Source: an uncultured Ruminococcus sp. (GTDB lineage: Bacteria > Bacillota > Clostridia > Lachnospirales > Lachnospiraceae). From it: a stretch of DNA of 64,000 nucleotides. Positions within the stretch are counted from its first letter, which is position 1. Each line of letters opens with the position of its first letter. The notes beneath the pieces were generated by a model. The model was not told the origin of the DNA and made no database searches. It saw nothing but the letters and a program-made list of their open reading frames with translations. Location: the NCBI GenBank assembly GCA_900541505.1, contig UQKK01000010.1, positions 23,806 through 87,805 of the forward strand. Direction: 5' to 3'. The position numbers and the translations under genes are program-made. Positions 27,201-36,272 of this stretch are shown piece by piece.

Positions 27201-30200
27201 AAAAAGGAAGACCTGGAAGGTACGGCTGTCAGCGGATACAACTTTACCCTGCACAAGAAGGGGGAGAGCGGCACATACGAATCAACCACTGAGGCAAACG
27301 GCATCGCGCAGTTCGATTATGTGGACAGCGGCACCTACTGGATGTCCGAGAGCGGCAGCGGCTACAGCAGCGCATACTTAGAAGAATATATTGAGGCGAC
27401 CTATCCGAAGCTGACTGCGTTCGTGCAGGAGAGCGAAGGAATTTTCCTGGGCTATACAAGAAAAATGGCAGACACCGCAGACGGAGAGCGGGAGGTTGTT
27501 CTCACTGAGATTACGGACCTGTCTGACTATACAGACGATGCCTCTGTTGTGGCAGTTAAAAATCCGCCGGAGGTTTCCCTGACTGTGAAGAAGACAGATG
27601 AAGAAAGTGGGAAAGCACTTGAGGGGGCAGCGTTTACTGTCTACTACCAGCCCTTCGATGTGTTCAGAGAAACTTACACAGTAAAAGATATGACCCAGGA
27701 GGCAAACCGCACTTGGCTGGAGACAAATACCACCGGAGCTGACGGAACTTTCACTGTCTCTGCCAAGACGCCGGGGGTCTATTACATCGTGGAGACTAAG
27801 GCGCCCCAGGGATATGACGCTGTCTTAACAGGAACAGTCATCGCCCTGACCGGCGGTATGCATATCGAGGTTACAGGGGCGGATGAGACCTATACTTCCG
27901 CGGGAAATACAACGGTGACCTTTACAAACAAGGCGCAGGCGAAACTGACGGTTACGAAGGTGATTGATGCCGGAAGCCTGACAGCGCCCGACGCATATGA
28001 GGCAGAATTTTCTCTCTATGAGAGCAAAGAGGCACAGACCGCGCTCGATACGAAGAAAGCCACCCAGGATACAGAGGCAGTCTTCACGGGACTTCACCAG
28101 GGACAGACCTACTACCTCGGCGAGACGGCAAACAGCAAGTATGCCATCCGGTCGGTGAACGTGGGAGGCACAGACGTACAGCCGGAGAACGGGCGTTACC
28201 CGGTGAAGATAGACGGCTCTGATGTGAAGGTTACAGTGACGAACCGGTGGCTGTATGCCCAGGTGACGGTATTAAAGGTAGATGGAAGCAACGGAACGGC
28301 TCTGACAGGGGCAGAATTTGAGGTGCAAAAGGACGGAGTTAAGGTGCAGGGCGTTCAGTGGACAGAGAAGGACGGAACCTATACTGCCCTCATCCCGCTG
28401 GACAGCAAAGACGGCGGAATCTATCACATTATAGAGACAAAGGCGCCGGAACATTATATCCAGTCCGGGGAGCCTATCGAAGTAGCATTGCAGCCCGGTG
28501 AGAAGAAGGCGGCGGGCACATGGTCGCAGTCAATGACAGAGAAGGAGATGAGGAACAACCTCATTATGCCCAACGACAACGGCATCCTAGTGGAAGTGAC
28601 CAAGTATGACAATATGAAGGAGGCGCAGAGCAAGGCAAAGTTGAGCGACGTGACCTTCCGGATGTATGAGAAGAGCGGAGATACCTGGCAGCTATACGAT
28701 ACAAAGAGCACAGATGCGGACGGAAACGTGGAGTTTACCTTATCCTCAGGTATGGAGTACGCCCTTGGGGAGGCACAGGTATCCGGTTATGTAGGGCTTC
28801 AGGGAATCTGGCAGGGAGAGACGGCGCTTGCCACAGAGGAGGCAGCCGGACAGACCCTCTGCGTGCTGGATACCACGGCGATGCAGCCGGGACAGACATA
28901 CGCCTTCAGCGCCTACAATATTCCGGAAGTGGAACTGGAGGTGAGAAAAGCAGACGCCCTTGGCGGCACAGACCCGCTGCCGGAGGCAAACTTTTCCGTC
29001 TATGAGGTGCCCGCGGATACGAAGGAGACACTGACAGCAGACGAGGTGGCGGCGCTTCAGACTACAGGGACTCCTGTGCGGACAGAACGCACCACCAAGA
29101 CAGGCAGCGGCTATACCTATATGGACGGCATCCCTGTGGAACCGGGGAAAACCTATCTGATTGCGGAAAATGAAGTGACGGGAAGAGAGGGATACGATAC
29201 CTTTATCCGGGATGACAACCGGGTAAAATGGTACCAGGTGCTGACCATCCCGGCAGGGACAAAGGAGAAGCAGATTGTCACTCTGGAAAATGTTCTGGGA
29301 GAGGTGACACTTGCGCTTAATAAGACAGCAGAGAAAACCACCCTGAACAGTCTGTTTGACGGGGAACAGACCCTGACCTACACCTTGTCGCCGGAGATAG
29401 AGAACACCTACGGATTGGACGGCTTTGTCCTGGAGGATGTGGGGCTTAGCGCTTTTGACAGCCAGAATCGTGAACTGAATTTTGACACCTACTTAAAGGA
29501 GAAGTATACAGTAACCCAGGTCAAACTGGGGAAGACATCCCATGATGTGACCATGTATGACGGGTGTAAAGAAAATCCGGCTGCCAATGTTATTTCTGCC
29601 GATGTGACCTTCTATGATTTTACAGGACAAAAGGCGTACGAACGGACAGGGGTTATTGTTTCGGCAGGAGAACAAACCGTTTCCGTGCCGGCAAATGTGA
29701 CGGCGAAGATAAAAAATGTGAGCATCCGCTATTATTCCACAGGACTCGTGACAGCGGCAGGCTATGCGCTGGGACAGAATTTTACGCCCGGCGAGGTGCA
29801 GGTGGGAGTTCGATTAGACCAGCAGAAGGGCGGAGCAGACAGCGAGGAGATTGCGGGTATCCGCAATGATGCGAAGGCGACAGTGACCTATAAAGAGTGG
29901 GACTCTGCAGGCGTACAGACGCAGGCAGCGACAGACATAGAAAGCGCAGATGATGTTATGGTTTCTGTGGATTTGCAGGAGGCGCCCACCATCACAGTGG
30001 AAAAATCCGCAGGCGAGGCGGTCACCAGCTTAAATGATACCCTGACTTATACGCTGACATTGAAAAATACTTCTGCGAACGGACAGGATTTATTAGAACC
30101 ATTTATCGTAGATTTGCTGCCGGAAGGCACGACCGTGGATACCAACAGCACGTTCGCACGTATGGCGGACAGTGACACCTCCGGATTAGCTATCGGCGAG

Positions 30201-33200
30201 ATTTCCACCCAGGCAGTGGGCGAGGGAACCGCGGTCGTCATCCATTTCCTGAAAGAGGAAGACTTCGGAAGTCTGGAGGCAGGAAAGCAGATTGCGGTAG
30301 AACTGGATGTGAAGGTCAACAACTCTGTGGTAAGCCACGGAAACACCATGACCAACTATGTCTTCGCGGGAAGCGACTACCGGGGCGTACAGACACAAAA
30401 GAACCCCAACGCGGCTTCCTTTAAGAACGAAAACGGAAGCTGGGCGGAGAGTATCGATACAGTAGCGGCATCTTCTGGTCTGTCTGCAGAGCGGACGAAG
30501 CTTCTTCAAGCGGCACTGATACAGATGGGTATGGGAGGCTACGGATTTATATCCGATTCCGCTGCCAGCGAGTGGTACAGCGGTTCCGGCATGACGCTGG
30601 TAAAAGAAGTGAAAGGGAGCATGGATGACAACTACAGCAGCAGTAAGCTGGCACAGGCTGAGAATGGAGGAGAGGTAAACTACCGCTTAACGGTGAGCAA
30701 TACAGACGGGGCGGAGAACCGCACCAATCTGACGGTTCTCGATGTACTGCCCCAGGAGGGGGATACCCTGATGAGCGGCACCGGAAGGTACAGCGCCTGG
30801 AATGTATATCTTACAGATATCATATCTGTGAGCGCGGGCGGCAGCGCCGTGGCAGAAGATGCCTATAAAGTGTATTACTATACAGGAGATATCGCTGCCC
30901 TTGATTATGACGCAGTAAAAGATGCGCAGGGTGGTTGCCCGGCAGGATGGCAGGAAGCATCAGCGGTATCGGATAAACATAAGGTGACTGCCTTTATCCT
31001 TGCCTTTGATACCTCGGTGGTGCTGAAAGTCCATGAGAGCCTGGTCATTGAGTACGCGGGCGAGGCGACGACGGATGCTGGGACGGGAACTTACGGACCC
31101 TATCCGGCGGATGAGCTGGCTGATATCGCCTACCTCAACGCGGTAAACAACTTTGTCTGCCATTACAGCAATTTCCCGTCAGAGAACGGAAAACCGGAGG
31201 ACGCGGTGGCGGCGAGCAACCCCAGCGAGTCGACGAGCGTATCCGTGACTGTGACACCGGGCGTGGTAAAGGTAGGCGGACATGTCTGGATTGACGTGGA
31301 CGGGGACGGCATCCGCGAGACGGAGGACGGCATCGCGCAGTTTGCAGATTACGCTATCGTCAAAGAGATGCTCGATGAGATTGAGATTCAGTTAAATACG
31401 TATACAGACAAGACAAGCGGACGGGAACAGGTACCCACGAATACGACCCTGTACACACAGAGCGGCAATACCGGCTGGTATACAGATGCCAATTATACTT
31501 TTGAAAACCTAAGTGCAGGGATGCTCACAGACGATGAGGGAAATTGCTATCAAGACGGTGAGCTCATCGTAGAGAAATTAAAAGGGACCAATCCCTCCAC
31601 CTACACCATCACCGCAACCCTGCCATCCGGCGAGGTGACGGGAAAATTCGCACTGACACAGTCCAATGGAAGCGGCTGGTCCAGGTCGCCGGCAACCATT
31701 GCGGCGGAACACCCGGATGAGACAGCGGACAGCAACTTTACCCGCACTTCCACAGGGCAGAATATGTCCGAGCGCTTCTATCTGTGGCCGGCGGAGCCGG
31801 ATATCTACGATAATACGAAAGATATCGGTCTGGTATTGTACCGCAATCTGCAGCTTACCAAGACGGCGGCGGACGACAGTGATGCGAAGATTGAAGGCGC
31901 AGAGTTTACCATCTACAGAGTAGATGAATACGATGCGGATGGAAATCCGGTGAACTATGTAAACAATGAGGTGGGAACATACACCACAGATGCTAACGGG
32001 CTTGCGACAGCAGAGAACCTCTACTGGTTCAAGGAATATGTCATCAAGGAGACTAAGGCTGCAGACGGATATGACATCCAGGGCGCAGAGGCTGCAGGCG
32101 CCAATATTGAAAGCCTGGGAGAAGGCACCTGGCTTCTGAAGGTGCCGGATAAGACCAGCATGGTGGTGACAGATACGATGACAGTGACCAATGTGCGCAC
32201 AGTCCAGGCACAGATTGAAGCTTCCAAAAATCTTACCGGAAAGCCGCTGACAGCGGGCATGTTTGAATTTGAACTTTTAGACGAAGACGGCAGCACGGTC
32301 CTTGCCGCGGCGAAAAACGGTGCGGATGGAAAGGTGACATTTGACGTGGAGATAGAGGGCGCCGGTGAGACGACCTACTATATCCGGGAAAAACGACCGG
32401 CAGACAATCCGTCCCAGGGCATGACCTACGATACAGCCGTCTACCGCGCGGTGGTTAAAACCCAGTGGGATACAGCGGATAAGGCTTTGGAAGTCACAGG
32501 AATCACCTATTATAAGGGGAACGCCACAGACCCGGCTGCGGGCGGCGCAGTGTTTACCAATACCTACGAGGCGGCGGGAAGCTGGACACCGGAGGCGACC
32601 AAGACGCTGAACGGGCGGGATATGCAAAGCGGCGAGACCTTCACCTTTGCCGTGACAGAAGAACATGCAGGCGGCACAGAGACTGTCTCCACAGGCAGCG
32701 TGAGCCAGTTAAAGGACAAAGCGGCAGGCGCCGTGGTCTTTACCCCGATTACCTACGATTTAGATGATGTGGGAGAACACATCTATACCATCAAGGAGAC
32801 GGGTACCGCGGGAGTAAGCGTGTCTCTGGATACAAACGAGTATGAAGTAAAAGTGACAGTGGCGGATAAAGGGGACGGCACGCTTCAAGTGACCGCCGAA
32901 CAGACAGACGGAGAGGCAGCCTTTGTGAACACCTATACCCCCGAACCGGTGAAATATCAGCCGGCAGTGAAAAAGACAGTAAGCGGGGTGAGTGTACCTG
33001 CCGACCAGGTGCAGACTTTTCAGTTTACACTTGAGCAGGCGGCAGGAAATCCGGCAGGCGCTGTGAAAGTGGGAGAAAAGATATTAGGAGCGGGTGAGAT
33101 ACTCACAACAGAGGTTACCGGGACAGGAACCGGCGCTTTTGAGGAGATGACCTTTACAAAAGCAGGCACCTACGGCTTCCTTATCAGAGAGACACAGAAA

Positions 33201-35936
33201 GCCATGGAGGGCTATCAGTCTGATACAGGAACCTGGACATTGACCGTACAGGTTGAAGATGACCCGCAGACAGGAACGCTTTCAATTGCCTCCATCGCTT
33301 ATACAAAGAGCGGCGGAAGTCCGGAGGGCAGTCAGAACAGCCAGACCGAGGCGGAATTTGTCAACAGCTATAGCGTACAGGGAACTGCTTACGCGCCGCA
33401 GGTGAAAAAGACTGTAAATGGAAATCCGCCGTCGGATGAGACCTTTACCTTTACCCTCTCGCCAAGTGATACCAATCCTCAGGGCGCGGTATTGCCGAAT
33501 CCGGCGACCACTTCAGTGACCGGAAACGGCACGGCGGCATTTGGAGAAATTCAGTTTACAGTCGCCGGGGAATATCAGTTCCATATCGGAGAGGTCAGGG
33601 GCAGCGAACCGGGATACAGCTATGACGGAGAGACCTGGACCCTAAAAGTGACGGTGAACGATACCGGCGGAAAGCTAACCGTAACAAATACCACATACAG
33701 CCGCAGGGAAGTGACCAGTCAGACCGAGGCGGAGTTTATCAACAGTTACAGCACCACCGAGGCGGGCTATACGCCGCAGGTGACGAAGGCGTTTAGCGGC
33801 ATGGACAGACCAGACAATAAGACCTTTGCCTTCACCCTGGAAGCGGATGAGAAAAATCCGCAGGGAGCAGTACTTGGAAATACCAATGCTTCCATACAGG
33901 GAGCGGGAACGGTAGGATTTGGAAAGATTACGTTTACCGAAGCGGGAGAGTATCATTTCACCATAAGGGAGACCGAAGGTACAGAACCTGGTTACAGCTA
34001 CGATAAAGGGGTATGGGACTTAAAGGTCGTGGTGGAAGATAAGGACAGCATCCTTGCCGTCACAGAACACGTTTATACGAAAGATACAGACAGCAATGAC
34101 AGCGCGGCAGTGTTTACCAATGATTACAAGGTGAAGGAAACCGCTTATACGCCGAAGGTGAAGAAGACCATCACCGGAGATGAAGTGCCGGCGGACCAGA
34201 CGAAGGAATTTACCTTTACACTTCAGGCAGGCGCGAACAATCCGGCAGGCGGTGTGGCCGTGGACGGGGCAGCGTTCGATGCGTCAGCGGCGATGGAGAC
34301 AAAAGTTTCAGGCGCGGCGGAAGCCTCCTTTGCCGAGATGACATTTAAGAAGGCGGGGACGTATGTCTTTGCCATCACAGAAAAAGAAGAATCCGCAAGC
34401 GGTTACAGCTATGATAAATCTGCCTGGACCCTGACGGTGCAGGTGGAGGACAAAGACAGCCAGCTTACCGTCACATCCCACCAGTATGTGGGACCTGCGG
34501 GATTAAACAGTGATGCGCAGGCGGCGTTTACCAACACATACCGCGTACAGCCGACAGAATATACGCCGAAGGTGAAGAAGACGATTACAGGAGACGAGGT
34601 GCCGGCAGACCAGACAAAGAAATTTACCTTTACACTTCAGGCGGATACAGGCAATCCGGCGGGCGGTGTGAGCGCACAGGGCGCGGCGTTTGACGCGGGA
34701 GCGAAAATGGAGACAGAAGTGACGGGGGCGGCGGAGAAGGCGTTCGACAAACTGACCTTCCTAAAAGCAGGAACCTACACCTTTACGTTGTCAGAGTCGG
34801 ACGGCAAAGAACCGGGATACGATTACGACAAGGAGACATGGACCCTCACAGTGACTGTAAAAGACAACCAGGGCAGGCTCTACGTGGACAACAGTGCGAC
34901 AGCTTATACAAGACAGACAGAGACGAACCGGGATATGGCGGTATTTACAAATACTTACAGCGTGGCAGAGGCTGTTTACGCGCCCAAGGTGAAAAAGACC
35001 GTGACCGGAGATGCGCCGCAGACGAGGGAATTTTTATTTACCCTGGAAGCATCCGAGACTTATGCGGAGGATGTGGTGAAGATGCCGGAGAGTAAGCAGC
35101 TTTATGTGGCGGCAGGCACAAGCGGAACATTTGGCGGCATCACCTTCTATGAGCCGGGTGAGTATACCTTCCTGTTAAGAGAGTCGGATACGCATCTGGC
35201 GGGCTATGATTATGACGCCAGAACATGGACCCTCACCGTGAATGTAAAAGATACTGGAGGAAAATTAGAGGTTTATCCCTCCTATGTACAGGAAAAGACG
35301 GGAACAGCATCGGATACAGAGGCAGAGTTTACTAACGATTACAATCCGCAGGAGACGAAGGTTTCACCGAGGATATTAAAGAGATTGAAGGGAGATGACA
35401 TACCAGAAGACCAGCAGAAGAAGTTTACTTTTACTCTGACTGCCCTAAAGGACAATCCAAAGGGCGCAAGCCTCGCTGCCGGCGACTCTGTGGAGGAGAG
35501 CAGAACGGGAGCCGGAGAAGTACTCTTTGACGACATCACCTTCACAGAAACAGGAGAGTATCATTTCCTGATAGAAGAAGAGAAAGGCAATGAGGCGGGC
35601 TACATTTACGATACGTCCCGGTGGACGCTCACCGTGGTCGTGACGGAGTTTGACGGCAAGCTGGCGGCGAGTGTGACCTACAGTAAGTCGGATGACGAAA
35701 ATTCGGCGCAGACCATAACAGACAAAGAAAAAGCGACCTTTACAAATACCTACAAGATAAGGAAGGGCGCTTCAGACACGCCGGATGTCAAGAAGAACGT
35801 GACCGGAGAGCCGACCGCAGGCGCGGTACAGACCGGAGACGGAGAAGACAGCGCGGGAAGATATGTATTCCCACTTGCTGTATCGGCAGCGGCAATCCTG
35901 CTGCTTGGCAGAAGACGCCGCAGAAAAAGACGCTAA
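21240..35936 (+). CDS. giant LPxTG-like cell-wall-anchored surface protein (4,898 aa) with SpaA/Cna-B and pilin-like repeats
   Basis: One unbroken frame encodes 4,898 residues. A signal peptide (1-37) is followed by a Gly/Asp/Ser/Glu-rich linker to about residue 140 and an adhesin-like region (about 160-550). A long series of SpaA/Cna-B-type modules follows, typically VKKTD...GAEFxVY...YYIKEtxAPxGY, at about 658, 1017, 1243, 1983, 2113, 2340 and 3538. A DUF11-like piece sits near 2917 and an SdrD-B-like GHVWIDVDGDG near 3342. Nine pilin-like (Spy0128/FctA-type) modules of 125-140 residues run from about 3655 to 4840. The C-terminus has VQTGD, a hydrophobic stretch and an Arg-rich tail, i.e. 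a sortase signal. Such modules form internal isopeptide bonds. A role in adhesion or biofilm is inferred. The ATG follows AAAGGAGGAAAGG. No sortase gene is nearby. Confidence 0.93.
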   Translation: MKKKGLLRRLLTILLVLSMVFTSQTVMTLTETVVYAQDEGDGQSGEGQGGETIDSQSGSGQGELGGGGNTQGNPPGDDGNVSGNGDGLPDGTGTGDSDIDTGDGLGTGTSDGSSAPAGEIPAGEMTGDGTQEGAEAGETNGVLTYDLDSGDSPYDSVGAMAEDYYGTSASNPQDMAAVEFSKPSGYQFPTTAKAGDTLTYTIRWDTKTAPLYPYKDQALGLFDHYDGTKIYLKLPEGMTISRPDEIIGIESCTYNEDTEEWEFTLNPSITPGNNGSFTINVQVEGNGTLEVGRQFIFSENPSALRIETNVTVLDKTNVSSPATVGTYSQKKDSANLPDTVTSVSDDVWGIAKTYQSHTTAGTGADEKVTVRYKLEMGLLSDGTIVTNPSSYAVNGRVPLDSVKLTETLGELLNRDDEVISAEKVTVTPDFGSRTPVEYSENLGQPIVLENLTLDTCAAHADTVGIAVAGTAPYYTVYYVDVVYPYADFIANYYDEKQEKLTVSNTAQISYVRKGESEAKTAESSDSEEIGEVTKPAELEIRKFIQSYSGDGKQLYASGTDWSPISGAAEFSVTKEDGTAALLYQKNADGTYTVLSEDGKVSITPDGDGKAVVYLDAGTYKVKEISAPYNTDLEAGEKEAVTEIGKKVSVDFTNKEKLGAISITKTGIKDGSTSPLNGAEFGLYTDKNCTQGGEIATAVTAGSGTAQFTRLTPGTYYIKEISAPEGYLPDDEIHEVTVEANQTETVELNNQYNAAHVRLQKQYWVYLSNAYANVNSTNYQEFSGCFSIEQSTDGGQNWTEVEGKTGLSLTSSGQINSELPVYAADGTLITYRFKETLPEGWHGGDDSQENNGVCYSPSFTLEEKLSGSQENPHTVTMQNIRNGSLTLTKQFVRINPTTGAQVTSFAAKGQATFDLYRKVGESGDYEKVGAYQTDASGKITVTNLERISGSDTIYYYWVETSHTAGDGYVMETTEETEEIQVDGGNVTAIGPYYFTADDEGKITLDQSMTVKNVQQKVAVKVTKTDAYTNNFISGAKITIEKVTGSGKEPVIENADVPGTQNGYVAVLEPGYKYEITETQAPANYIQSTTPQTVDFTGVTKVTSDTPADSLLKTVNFVNTPYPKVQINKTVTGVSGTSPLTGVTFEVYTKGEDDTFTPVKKADGTNLSIVPGTQVPLQAGTYYLREVIPDSLSGSVLDPEKYSALYGGIGSDKYEIATDGKFYFGPYTVEQRETVNHLGIIDNISNLGGLTVKKTDGTNPLSGAEIGVYTKDSAGEETLVKSSTTTTTGELTFTDLPIYDASGLKITYYIREITPPEGYYGSGKEIETTLVPKQIISTVNGGGSELLTIVNSQYTTFTVTKEYRDLWEYTFNGKAQLIEGAEIALYEWDEENGYYTYVETKTTGPTGEVEFERLTNEGTYVAVEVSVPDTGEQMEPAMGGNYLNPQEYPTLTEDELADYNYCKKEPNTGASEDVLVNQKGWTQIWVYKWKNNPSWTEGMTEEPETIPQNGALFDLYQQILPEDTEEDAVLTFDADNCTLIGSYSSGTLPGEDGERQAGWLATDILDTGDNIVYWMVETEAGPGAKIIDAENYILFKRNGTQYTNNSNGGNSTKVCDYLNQQVTNYKWENEPVTGPGPAYMADVSLAKWAGELTEDGDKKKDSYSALGNAKYELWVVNSAVEYIQKVDDLTVGLENDLGDTSGQTGEKTAYAISNTLYYFSEVEGKINYADFNAKEAEGNREDITWGEDDQGQIVDDDAKDADSYYVRMAIREVYAPFGYQMDSRAYYMIVKFGNTSNGGMCNNNAYYVTDSTDNVTLADELPEDKITWAEYYKEGDTQYRLVNWPIDNYSVTINKYGYTPDENTLGLTSDELDSWFEEQGHSGRIALGGVTMKLQRYNPDTDAYEDYDYEKLDWGTKTFETSSTGKMSFPNGLRTGRYRIIETAGSNTAYELLYDGKTVDGLVAARYFKVGNDSVTVSMYNPAKLSLSLKKEDLEGTAVSGYNFTLHKKGESGTYESTTEANGIAQFDYVDSGTYWMSESGSGYSSAYLEEYIEATYPKLTAFVQESEGIFLGYTRKMADTADGEREVVLTEITDLSDYTDDASVVAVKNPPEVSLTVKKTDEESGKALEGAAFTVYYQPFDVFRETYTVKDMTQEANRTWLETNTTGADGTFTVSAKTPGVYYIVETKAPQGYDAVLTGTVIALTGGMHIEVTGADETYTSAGNTTVTFTNKAQAKLTVTKVIDAGSLTAPDAYEAEFSLYESKEAQTALDTKKATQDTEAVFTGLHQGQTYYLGETANSKYAIRSVNVGGTDVQPENGRYPVKIDGSDVKVTVTNRWLYAQVTVLKVDGSNGTALTGAEFEVQKDGVKVQGVQWTEKDGTYTALIPLDSKDGGIYHIIETKAPEHYIQSGEPIEVALQPGEKKAAGTWSQSMTEKEMRNNLIMPNDNGILVEVTKYDNMKEAQSKAKLSDVTFRMYEKSGDTWQLYDTKSTDADGNVEFTLSSGMEYALGEAQVSGYVGLQGIWQGETALATEEAAGQTLCVLDTTAMQPGQTYAFSAYNIPEVELEVRKADALGGTDPLPEANFSVYEVPADTKETLTADEVAALQTTGTPVRTERTTKTGSGYTYMDGIPVEPGKTYLIAENEVTGREGYDTFIRDDNRVKWYQVLTIPAGTKEKQIVTLENVLGEVTLALNKTAEKTTLNSLFDGEQTLTYTLSPEIENTYGLDGFVLEDVGLSAFDSQNRELNFDTYLKEKYTVTQVKLGKTSHDVTMYDGCKENPAANVISADVTFYDFTGQKAYERTGVIVSAGEQTVSVPANVTAKIKNVSIRYYSTGLVTAAGYALGQNFTPGEVQVGVRLDQQKGGADSEEIAGIRNDAKATVTYKEWDSAGVQTQAATDIESADDVMVSVDLQEAPTITVEKSAGEAVTSLNDTLTYTLTLKNTSANGQDLLEPFIVDLLPEGTTVDTNSTFARMADSDTSGLAIGEISTQAVGEGTAVVIHFLKEEDFGSLEAGKQIAVELDVKVNNSVVSHGNTMTNYVFAGSDYRGVQTQKNPNAASFKNENGSWAESIDTVAASSGLSAERTKLLQAALIQMGMGGYGFISDSAASEWYSGSGMTLVKEVKGSMDDNYSSSKLAQAENGGEVNYRLTVSNTDGAENRTNLTVLDVLPQEGDTLMSGTGRYSAWNVYLTDIISVSAGGSAVAEDAYKVYYYTGDIAALDYDAVKDAQGGCPAGWQEASAVSDKHKVTAFILAFDTSVVLKVHESLVIEYAGEATTDAGTGTYGPYPADELADIAYLNAVNNFVCHYSNFPSENGKPEDAVAASNPSESTSVSVTVTPGVVKVGGHVWIDVDGDGIRETEDGIAQFADYAIVKEMLDEIEIQLNTYTDKTSGREQVPTNTTLYTQSGNTGWYTDANYTFENLSAGMLTDDEGNCYQDGELIVEKLKGTNPSTYTITATLPSGEVTGKFALTQSNGSGWSRSPATIAAEHPDETADSNFTRTSTGQNMSERFYLWPAEPDIYDNTKDIGLVLYRNLQLTKTAADDSDAKIEGAEFTIYRVDEYDADGNPVNYVNNEVGTYTTDANGLATAENLYWFKEYVIKETKAADGYDIQGAEAAGANIESLGEGTWLLKVPDKTSMVVTDTMTVTNVRTVQAQIEASKNLTGKPLTAGMFEFELLDEDGSTVLAAAKNGADGKVTFDVEIEGAGETTYYIREKRPADNPSQGMTYDTAVYRAVVKTQWDTADKALEVTGITYYKGNATDPAAGGAVFTNTYEAAGSWTPEATKTLNGRDMQSGETFTFAVTEEHAGGTETVSTGSVSQLKDKAAGAVVFTPITYDLDDVGEHIYTIKETGTAGVSVSLDTNEYEVKVTVADKGDGTLQVTAEQTDGEAAFVNTYTPEPVKYQPAVKKTVSGVSVPADQVQTFQFTLEQAAGNPAGAVKVGEKILGAGEILTTEVTGTGTGAFEEMTFTKAGTYGFLIRETQKAMEGYQSDTGTWTLTVQVEDDPQTGTLSIASIAYTKSGGSPEGSQNSQTEAEFVNSYSVQGTAYAPQVKKTVNGNPPSDETFTFTLSPSDTNPQGAVLPNPATTSVTGNGTAAFGEIQFTVAGEYQFHIGEVRGSEPGYSYDGETWTLKVTVNDTGGKLTVTNTTYSRREVTSQTEAEFINSYSTTEAGYTPQVTKAFSGMDRPDNKTFAFTLEADEKNPQGAVLGNTNASIQGAGTVGFGKITFTEAGEYHFTIRETEGTEPGYSYDKGVWDLKVVVEDKDSILAVTEHVYTKDTDSNDSAAVFTNDYKVKETAYTPKVKKTITGDEVPADQTKEFTFTLQAGANNPAGGVAVDGAAFDASAAMETKVSGAAEASFAEMTFKKAGTYVFAITEKEESASGYSYDKSAWTLTVQVEDKDSQLTVTSHQYVGPAGLNSDAQAAFTNTYRVQPTEYTPKVKKTITGDEVPADQTKKFTFTLQADTGNPAGGVSAQGAAFDAGAKMETEVTGAAEKAFDKLTFLKAGTYTFTLSESDGKEPGYDYDKETWTLTVTVKDNQGRLYVDNSATAYTRQTETNRDMAVFTNTYSVAEAVYAPKVKKTVTGDAPQTREFLFTLEASETYAEDVVKMPESKQLYVAAGTSGTFGGITFYEPGEYTFLLRESDTHLAGYDYDARTWTLTVNVKDTGGKLEVYPSYVQEKTGTASDTEAEFTNDYNPQETKVSPRILKRLKGDDIPEDQQKKFTFTLTALKDNPKGASLAAGDSVEESRTGAGEVLFDDITFTETGEYHFLIEEEKGNEAGYIYDTSRWTLTVVVTEFDGKLAASVTYSKSDDENSAQTITDKEKATFTNTYKIRKGASDTPDVKKNVTGEPTAGAVQTGDGEDSAGRYVFPLAVSAAAILLLGRRRRRKRR
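34144..34974. repeat. closely related tandem module copies in the giant gene
   Basis: The module starting at 34144 and the next one at 34558 share most bases over their first 170 positions; both begin with codons for YTPKVKKTITGDEVPADQT. The other seven pilin-like modules (starting near 32203, 32577, 32950, 33388, 33766, 34975 and 35358) are more diverged, so this pair looks like the most recent duplication. Confidence 0.75.
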
Positions 35937-36001
35937 ACTGTCAAAAGCAGCGCAGCGGCCCTGCGTTAACAAAAAGATAGGTAAGACCCGGTGAACGCTC
36001 A

Positions 36002-36043
36002 GACCCTCTGCGGGAGAAAATTTCCGCAGGGGGTCCTTTCTTT
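36002..36043 (+). terminator. intrinsic terminator of the giant gene
   Basis: GACCC-t-CTGCGG pairs with CCGCAG-g-GGGTC around an A/T-rich loop and is followed by CTTTCTTT. The remainder of 35937-36272 holds only the leuB promoter; I see no gene in it. Confidence 0.85.
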
Positions 36044-36206
36044 AGCGCCTGATGCGTGCACCGCGGTCTGGCTTCTTTTGAGGATGAGGGCGGCACGAAA
36101 CGGGTTCGTTGTCTTTGCCCGGCGGTTGATGTGCGGGAGAGGAAAACATGCTGAGGTTTACACGGGGTAAAAAACAGAGCACTCTCCGTTTTTTCTCGCG
36201 AAATAC

Positions 36207-36235
36207 TTGAAAGAGCCGGGAAAATGGAGTATGAT
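36207..36235 (+). promoter_or_regulatory. promoter of the leuB-ilvD-ilvB operon
   Basis: TTGAAA (36207-36212) and TATGAT (36230-36235) are 17 bases apart, about 37 bases before the leuB start. The short leader leaves no room for a T-box or leader peptide. Confidence 0.75.
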
Positions 36236-36272
36236 TAGAAATAGTATCTTTTGAATGGAAAGGATGGAGAAG

